Shown piece after piece: positions 57,821-64,000 of a DNA stretch of 64,000 nucleotides (positions are counted from its first letter, which is position 1; each line of letters starts with the position of its first letter). The translations under genes and the position numbers were made by a program. The stretch is from Zantedeschia hybrid cultivar (Eukaryota; Streptophyta; Magnoliopsida; Alismatales; Araceae): assembly GCA_030544215.1 (NCBI GenBank), contig JARZZO010000004.1, positions 20,634,501-20,698,500 of the forward strand. Direction: 5' to 3'. The notes beneath the pieces were generated by a model. It saw only the letters and a program-made list of their open reading frames with translations. It was not told where the DNA came from and did no database searches.

Positions 57821-58619
57821 ACGATGGTCTTTTTATCGTGCAGAATTATGATTTAATCATAGTTGATCACTTTTTCATTAGTTATGGAATGCGATTGTAG
57901 AGATACTTTTGAAAAAAAATTATTTAGTAGGATTCTTTATAACAAGGCAAAAATAAGTATGGTAATATATGTAATTAACCTTTTAAAAAAAAAACAGTAC
58001 AAAGTTTTTGTGATAAGACAATGAAAAATATCCTCTGAAGCGAACAAGACTTCTCACCTGCTCAACCTTGAATATGGAACATAGACTCAACAGGGAAGAT
58101 ATCAAAATGGGAGGAGAACCAGGTGAGATTGGAAAGATGAACAGTGCTTTGGTGGGTTGAGTACACGGTTCCTTATGGAACGTAAAAGGAGAACCCAATG
58201 CAAGTAAAGGGCGGCAGGAAAGGTGAAGGCATATATGCACCTTTTAAGTTGGAAAAAGACATTTCCTGCACTGTCCTCCTTTAAACAAAGTAAGATTTTG
58301 ACGCTACATCATCAGTGGTTGGAGATTGCATCATAATTTCAGGGTTAAAATGTAGGAAAGTCATATTGTAGAACCGGATGTTGGAGTTAAGGGGGATCTC
58401 TTTTGTGGGTAGTATGAAGTGATTCCAATTCGTAGTGCAAAGTTTCAAGTAGGACTACAAATTGGGTCGGGTTCACCAAGGTTCGGCCCGACCACATGAC
58501 AAATCTGTGGACGCAGATCCTCCCACGTACCCAAATGCACTAAAATGCATTTGCATCATATCCACATTTGGGAAAGTGAACCTTCATCGGATATCCACAT
58601 TTGGGAAAGCAGTGAAGAA
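57821..58619. other. Intergenic, no gene recognised
   Basis: AT-rich to balanced DNA. A direct repeat of ATATCCACATTTGGGAAAG occurs near 58558 and 58589, and no gene is supported. Confidence 0.4.
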
Positions 58620-58639
58620 AAGCCTGAGAGAAGCTCCAT

Positions 58640-58905
58640 TGACCATTGCCTTGGGCACATCCAAATCCTCCACTCTGTCAAGATCTTCGGCATTATCTGC
58701 TCCTTTGCCCTCTGCCGCATCACCAGCTCCCAGAAGGACTACCTTGTCATCAGCTCTGACACCGGCTCCTTGTCATCCTCAAGTATAATCCAACTGCCGC
58801 CCACTTGGACAAGGTCCATCCAGAGACCTTCGGCAAGTTTATTGCACCACATCATCTCTGGCCAATATTTCACCGTCGACTCCAAATGTCATATCGTCAT
58901 TGTTA
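58640..58905 (+). pseudogene. Fragment of splicing factor SF3B3 (SAP130)
   Basis: The plus strand contains HSVKIFGIICSFALCRITSS followed by QKDYLVISSDTGSL. After a frame change comes ILKYNPTAAHLDKVHPETFG, and after another ISGQYFTVDSK. In this order the pieces match the N-terminal region of the SF3b 130-kDa subunit, a beta-propeller protein of the U2 snRNP. Two frameshifts and many substitutions show it is a relic of about 90 codons. The rest of a protein that is normally above 1000 aa is absent. No intron is seen within the piece. Confidence 0.75.
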
Positions 58906-58989
58906 CCCCCTTAATGTACTTCAATCATTCAGACTCACTTCGGATTCAAGTTACGTAACTACGGAACCAAGTAACATACAAATCGAAGA

Positions 58990-59385
58990 TGAATGACGAG
59001 AGAGAAATATCAAGTAATCAAATATATCATTTACCATCATTAAATCTAAATATTCCATTATATTGTCATAACCAAGATCCTCAAATTTCATCAAATATGC
59101 AGTATAATAAAATCTCTCAACTCACTAAAAAAATATAAAAGTACATATACTCCCACAATTTCTTACTACATCAAATCTAAGAAAACAGTAAATTTAATCT
59201 TAGATAACCTCCAAATGAGTCTGCCAGTTCCTTAAGTAAAGCATGTTCTTTAGTTAACTCTTATTCTTCAGTTTATGAAAATATTAATAAGGTTTATGAG
59301 TACAACCACTCAGTAGGCAAATCAAATCCACCAAATGCTAACAATATAATAATTGAAAAGTGATAATATCAAATATATATACTGA
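58990..59385 (-). mobile_element. LTR-like fragment related to 21460-21830
   Basis: The segment shares AAGATCCTCAAATTTCATCA, ACTAAAAAAAT and GTACAACCACTCAGTAGGCAA with 21510-21790 in the same order. It is cut off at 59385 by the Tat-type LTR that follows, so it is the target in which that element inserted. Confidence 0.65.
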
Positions 59386-60269
59386 TGTAGACTGGATCTA
59401 TCACGACCGGATTCTGAGGCTGGAACCTGGAGAAATGGATCCGAAGCCGGTTCGGATCGGTGTTAAGGAGGCCCGACGGGGATCCGGAAGGTCGAGGAGG
59501 CGGAGGCGGAGGCGAAGACGAGGGGCCGAAGGCCGAAGGGCTCTTCGGTCGGTGCGGGCTCGTCTCCGGGAAGTCGGGGCCGAGTCTCCCGTTGCGGGGC
59601 AGCCGTCGTACGGCGTCGAGACCAGGGAGAGGAGTCCGAGGTCGGCGGCCGAGACCGACTCGGGAAGGTCGGCGATGATTCGAACCGAGCTCCTGCAGGA
59701 GGGAAAGAAGAAGAAACCGGTCAGCAGGAGTCCCGGGCTCTGGCCCTTAGGAACCCCCTCCGACGGTCAAGTTAGCTCCTGAAGATGATTCGATTCAGAA
59801 GGCAAGAAGTAGCTTTAATGCTATTCGGACCGTAGTCCTTAAGGGTCTCGGAGCCAAAGAGTTGCATCCCTTTGGCAATAAATAGCGGTGTATTTATAGC
59901 AGAGGATAGAGGTTGGTTAACGGTGGTAGCCGATATAGGACTATGTTTGGGCTTACTGGTAAACCGCCATAGTGCCTGATCCGCCACCGGAGTGGGCCGG
60001 ACTCGGCTATCGGGCCGAAGGGGGTTGGGCCGCTGAGGGGCCGAAGCCTGCTGGGCCTTGGGCTGCCGTGCTGTTCCCGGGCCGAAGGCTGGTGGGCCAC
60101 TGACGGGCTGAAGCCTGTTGGGCCGGGAGCGACGGTGCCGCTTACTGGGCCGAGGGCCGCTGGGCCGCCGATGGGCCGGAGGCTCCCGGAGGGCCTGGTA
60201 CTGCTGCTGTTGGGCTGAACGGGGTTTGGGCCTGCCCTAATGGGCCGAATCGGATTCTGCCTCATCACA
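59386..60269 (-). repeat. 3' LTR of the second Tat-type element
   Basis: On the minus strand it starts TGTGATGAGGCAG and ends CAGTCTACA (884 bp). It is GC-rich, with many GGGCCGA-type motifs at 59990-60200. A minus-strand TATA box (TATAAATA) lies at 59891-59898. Downstream comes TTGACCGTCGGAGGG, a phrase common in U5 regions of plant gypsy LTRs. The plus-strand reading frame across it, with Arg-rich repeats, is a shadow. Confidence 0.7.
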
Positions 60270-60282
60270 TAGCCCCCCACTC
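60270..60282 (-). other. Polypurine tract of the second Tat-type element
   Basis: The minus strand reads GAGTGGGGGGCTA immediately before the LTR start, fixing the element's orientation. Confidence 0.75.
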
Positions 60283-60879
60283 TTGTCTTCCTCAGCTCTG
60301 AGATGGCGAGAGTAAAGCCCGAAGCTGCCAAAAGAACATCATAACAGGTGTCTTACTCGAAGCTCTGTTCTCTTTTTACTGGGAAGAGGGGGCCCTCAGT
60401 CGGCCGAGGGCTACGCGGTTGCTTCGTCCCCGCTCGGAGTGGCGACGAAGGCTCGGAGCCAAGAGGCCGAAGGGCAGAGCCTTCTGACTCGTGTCAGGCT
60501 CCATTAAATGGACGGGATGGCGCGTCGCCTCGCGAGGAAGCACGGGACACGCGTCGCGCATCCGGTCGCTCCGTCGAAAACACAAAAGGATCCAGACCGC
60601 TCTCTGGCCGCGGATCGCCTCGGCTCTCTGCCCGAGGCTTCACTCGGATTGCCGCCCTTTTCATCTTCAGCGCGCGGATCGGGACACGCGGCGCGTATCC
60701 GGGCGGCCAGCCGAAGGGTCGGAGCGCCCTCGGCCGTTGATTGCTTCGCTGCAAGTCCCGGAGCCGGTCCATCATCATGGCCGATGGACAGCGCACGTGG
60801 CGTGCATCTGAGCGGGGCGAGAGGACGAGCGGGACGATCTCGGCCGTTGGCTTCGGCGGGAGGCGCTCCGAGTGGGCTC
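60283..60879 (+). other. GC-rich upstream region of the antisense gene
   Basis: No separate gene is supported. The open frames seen here on both strands reflect the high G+C. It contains several GACACGCG(T/G)CG and CGGCCGTTGG-type motifs and lies just upstream of a TATA box, so it probably holds the antisense gene's promoter. Confidence 0.4.
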
Positions 60880-60887
60880 TATAAATA
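60880..60887 (+). promoter_or_regulatory. TATA box of the antisense gene
   Basis: TATAAATA sits in GGGCTCTATAAATACAAGC, 275 bases before the start codon, with a CT-rich presumed leader after it. This is a well-formed plant TATA context on the strand opposite to the retrotransposon. Confidence 0.65.
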
Positions 60888-61154
60888 CAAGCCCTCAGCA
60901 GGGCACTGTTCTTCTTCCTGCTGCTGCGCTTGCGTTTTCTCTGCAATCTTCCAAGCTCTTCTTCCTTCTCCTGCGGAAAGCTAGCTTCCTGAAGGCTTCG
61001 TCCGAGCTCGCCGGCCACCGTGGGAAGGTCTCCGTTCCTCGGAGCGCATTGCTGGTGGAGCTGGGAGGTTTGAGGAGCCGCACTCGGCTCAGGAGAGACT
61101 TCCTCCCCCTTCCTGCGAGTAAGCCCTAGCTTTCCTCCTTCCCTTCGTGGCCTT

Positions 61155-63700
61155 ATGGTCCGGGATTCTTCTAGTGAGATTACTCCTTCGGACGAGGAGT
61201 ACACTCCTTCCCACTCTCTGCGATCTCTTCCGTCAGATCCCCTCACCTCAGACTCCTCTGCCCCAGCGATGTCCGAAGAGTCCGAGGTCTCCGGGACTGG
61301 GGGGTCCGAGGCTTCCGGAGCCGAGGTTTCCGGGGCCGAGACCTCCGGGGCCGAGTATGCCGAAGAGGCCCGGAACCCAGGCCAGGCTTCCACTTCGGGA
61401 CGCCGTCGTCCTGATATGGCCTCGGAAGCATCCTACGCCCTCTCGGACGCAGAGATTATGCACCTGGTCTCTTACTTCCAGCTCCCTTCCTGGATGACGG
61501 TCATTCGGCCTGACTCCGCCACCCGGGCTAACACTTTCCGCCCGGGTTCCTTCTCTATTTACGTTGATAGCTTCGAGGCGGGTTTCCGTCTTCCACTCCC
61601 CACCTTCGTCATCAACCTTCTCAGTTTCTACGGGCTGGCTCCGTCTCAGCTCTTTCCCAACTCCTGGCGCACCGTGTACGGTTTCTTGAGCGTCTTTGCT
61701 CATGTGAAGATCCGCCCTTCCATCAATGTCTTCCGCTGCCTCTTCAAAATTCAAAGGCAGGGGAAGTCCGAGTGGTACTGCTTCGTCCCTCGGGTCGGGC
61801 GAAGCGTATTCTCCGGGAAGCCTTCGTCTATCCATGGCTGGAAGAGGAAGTTTGTCTTCGTCTCCCTGCCGGAGAAGGAGGAGAGCGTGTGGCCCTTCCC
61901 TACTGAATGGGCGCCGCTGGCTGCAGGCCTCTCGGATCCTCCTATCCTCACCCCGGTCCAGAGCATCCTCGTGGGTCGCATCCAGATGATGGCCCCGTAC
62001 AGTGTCTGGGGGCTTCTCAGCGCGTCGGAGCGTCTGGTGACCGCCGGGGTATGGCCGGATCCCCGGTCCGATCCGGTGCGGGCCTTCCCCTATCTTCCTC
62101 CCGGGGAGACTCCGCGGGGCCGCGGAGGAAGGGCCGCCGCTCCTCTGGCCGAAGCTCTTCCGGCTGAGGATGCTGATGAAGTTTCGGCCGAGGGTAAGTC
62201 GGCTCTGAGTTTGTATTTGTTTACTGTTCTGTTTCTGACAGGCTTTTCTTGCTTGCAGCAATGGCCGATCTCGACGCCCTCCTCGACCGGATATCCGACC
62301 AGCGCGGTCCGGGCCGGGCACTGACCCCGCAGGCGGCAGGCAGGCCCGGCCGAGGCGCTGGGGCTCCGAGGACCCGAGGCGGGGTCCCAAGGACGGCGGC
62401 CTCTTCTGAGGGCCGTGCTGCTGCTGCTGCTCTCAAGAGAGAGCGGAAGTCGAAATTCGCCGCTCGAAGGGGCGGCCGAGCGTCGAAGCGCCCCCGGTCG
62501 GAAGAGGCCGTAGACGCGGAGGAGGCTCCGCTGATCAGGAGGAGTGCCGAGGCCCGAAGGGCCGCGAGACTGGCATCTCCTGAAACGCCGAGGGGCGATT
62601 CCCCTTCGGCTGTGGCGGCCGGGGTCGGCGACGAAGGCGCCGGGTCGCAGGCTCCCCGGGCGCAGCGCAAGTGGTGGCACCCCGAACCGGGGATTTACGA
62701 GGACGAGAGTATGGAAGACTCGCAGACGTGCCTCCGTCTGCTCCGCAGTCTTACTCTCCCTTCGGCCTTTGAAGGGCTGAAGCGCCATTCGGTCATCGAC
62801 CTGGCGGCGATGAGCGCTCGGCTGTCTGTCCAGGTAATAAGCTTGAAGGTGCTTCAGTCGAGCTTTCCTTAGCTTTCTCTTGGTTTTCCTTTTTTCTGAT
62901 CACTGTTCGCTTTCGGCTCGCAGGCTGCGGTGACAGGCAGCATCCTGATGCACCATCAGGAGCAGCTCCGGCTCCAGCTCCTGGAAGCCGAGAGGGAGTC
63001 GGACGGCTCGGGCGAGGGCACTTCGGTGGTGCCCGACATCGAGCCTTTAGTCGGTGGGCTCATGACCTCGAGTGCCCAGGTGCGGGCGCAGCTGGAGGAG
63101 AAGACAGCTGAGGCCCGCGCTTCTGCCGAGGCCAAAGTGAAGGCCGAGGGGGAGCTCGCCGCGGCACAGTCCGAGATCCGGGCCCTCAAGGCCCAGATTC
63201 AGGAGAAGGACTCCCGGCGGGCCTCGGAGAAGCGGCGACACGCCGAGGAGGTATCGGCGCTGAAGCAGGAGCTGGAGGAGGTGGCGGACTTGGCCGTAGC
63301 TGAATACAAGGCCGGCCCGGACTTCACCGAAGAGATCATCCAAGCTCAACTGCTGGCCTCTTCCTCCGTCTTCGACCTCGGGTTGGCTGTCGCCCAGAGG
63401 GCCTGCCCGAGTGTCGATCTGACCGGGGTCGCCCTGCCGAGGGGTGAGGAAGCCAAGGAGCTCCTGTCTTGGTGGCAGGGACTTATGGCCGAGAGGACCT
63501 CGACTCCTGCGCCGGATGATGAAGCTGCGCCCTTCGAGGGGGCCCCTGAGGAGGCTGTCCCTGAAGAGGCTGCCGACGAGGAGGCTGCCGCTGAGGAGGC
63601 TGCCGCTCCTGAAGCGGTGCAGATCGTCGACTCTCCCTCTCCCTCTCCCTCCCCGGTACAAGCCGCAGCCGAGGTGGAAGAGGCCGAAGCCGAAGAATGA
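61155..63700 (+). CDS. Spliced antisense gene: 'putative gypsy-type transposon' domain protein
   Basis: Exons 61155-62193, 62259-62833 and 62924-63700 join through GT-AG introns of 65 and 90 bp (phase 1, phase 0) into 796 aa without a stop. The Ser/Glu-rich N-terminus (about 1-90) has AETSGAE-like repeats. A conserved domain (about 95-300) follows, with SFEAGFRLPLPTFVINLLSF, LAPSQLFPNSWRTVYGF and KRKFVFVSLPEKEESVWPFP, typical of plant proteins labelled putative gypsy-type transposon (Transposase_28). Exon 2 is Arg/Ala-rich and basic. Exon 3 encodes a long coiled coil (ARASAEAKVKAEGELAAAQS onward) and an acidic Glu/Ala-rich tail. No enzyme motif is seen. Opposite orientation to the host element and a separate TATA box suggest independent expression. 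The function is unknown. Confidence 0.8.
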
Positions 63701-63714
63701 CGCGAGGATCCGCC

Positions 63715-63893
63715 CCGGTTTCCGCTTCTTCTTCTGTTGTAAGCCCTCGGCTTAGGGTATGGCTGGTTTACGCTTCTTCTTCTATCGTAAACCTCCGGCC
63801 AAGTATGCGGCCGGCTTTTACTTCTTCTTCTGTTGTAAGCCCTCGGCCGAGGGTGAGGCCGGTTTTTGTACTTCCTTTTCTATAAATATAAGG
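63715..63893 (+). repeat. 48-bp tandem repeat, 3.7 copies, after the antisense gene
   Basis: Units at 63715-63762, 63763-63810, 63811-63858 and a partial one at 63859-63893 share CTTCTTCTTCTGTTGTAA followed by a CCTCGGCC-like block. They lie 15 bases after the stop codon, in the presumed 3' UTR. Their TTGTAA motifs may serve 3' end formation. The last copy ends in a TATAAATA that could also be a promoter element. Confidence 0.75.
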
Positions 63894-64000
63894 AAGGTTT
63901 TCGGCTTTACCTTGGTGTTTGCGTATGATCGACCGAATATGTCCCTTCAGGAGCCTGAGATCCTGTCATCGTTCGCCATAGCTTGTAGGGCCGAGGCCCG
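63894..64000. other. Window edge, nothing recognised
   Basis: I find no frame or motif that identifies this last stretch. It should belong to the interior of the second Tat-type element. Confidence 0.4.

Larger units (their letters stand above)
59386..64000 (-). mobile_element. Second Tat-type Ty3/gypsy element, 3' part only
   Basis: A TG...CA-bounded LTR (59386-60269) is followed on its right by a minus-strand polypurine tract. The element therefore reads right to left and extends beyond the window, where its gag-pol should lie. On the opposite strand it carries a spliced gene of the 'putative gypsy-type transposon' family. An antisense extra ORF between pol and the 3' LTR is a known feature of Tat-lineage elements. 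No pol sequence is visible in 63700-64000, so the lineage is inferred. The left flank ACTGA (59381-59385) should recur at the far end. Confidence 0.65.

Noticed and set aside
59360..59782. 140-codon Arg-rich plus-strand frame
   Set aside because: It crosses the boundary between two LTR fragments at 59386. The Arg run comes from a GGAGGCGGAGGCG-like repeat.
61248..62390. 380-codon minus-strand frame, and others opposite the antisense gene
   Set aside because: High G+C opens all frames here. The plus-strand frame has the conserved domain and splice sites, and the minus-strand ones have neither.

Overview
This is nuclear DNA of a flowering plant. The window is dominated by nested LTR retrotransposons. 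It holds one spliced NAC transcription-factor gene, several plant gene relics, an A-tailed tRNA-derived SINE and non-autonomous DNA transposons. The very GC-rich exons of the NAC gene and the repeat spectrum suggest a monocot; this is inference and no species is named.

Layout. 1-12529: minus-strand decayed Ty3/gypsy element of the Tat type (second, archaeal-type RNase H; G-patch after the protease), cut by a solo LTR at 1125-3192. 12530-15812: remnants of another Tat-like LTR with its primer-binding site, then an RTE-type LINE fragment. 19264-21437: a tandem duplication of an uncharacterised repeat. 21460-24257 and 33705-33945: an old LTR-like sequence split by a nearly intact 9.4 kb chromovirus-type Ty3/gypsy element (24258-33699, TSD CTAAT, LTRs about 1% diverged). 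Its single gag-pol frame is broken only by three TAG codons. 33946-39111: a truncated LTR, a collapsed Ty1/copia element and another LTR-like block. 41240-41641: a hAT-like MITE with a perfect 8-bp TSD. 43631-50434: a Ty1/copia element (TSD ATAAC) interrupted by a 1551-bp solo LTR (TSD ATGAC). 51350-51792: a cluster of alternating inverted repeats. 52097-52358: a SINE with a 15-bp TSD.

54880-57000 is the only ordinary host gene: a three-exon NAC gene (237 aa, ANAC083/VNI2-like N-terminus) with a TATA box and poly(A) signals. Downstream lie a tonoplast-aquaporin pseudogene split by a small MITE and a fragment of splicing factor SF3B3. 59386-64000 is the 3' part of a second Tat-type element on the minus strand. 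Between its 3' LTR and the window edge it carries, on the opposite strand, a TATA-driven three-exon gene encoding a 796-aa 'putative gypsy-type transposon' protein.

The most unusual signal is a family of about 36-bp quasi-palindromes (arm CTTGAATNGCGTCG, 8-nt spacer, arm CGACGCNATTCAAG) repeated 7-12 times inside LTRs of at least two different Ty3/gypsy lineages. Other LTRs in the window carry palindromes with a different core. I see no conventional cellular operon, CRISPR array, tRNA or rRNA gene.
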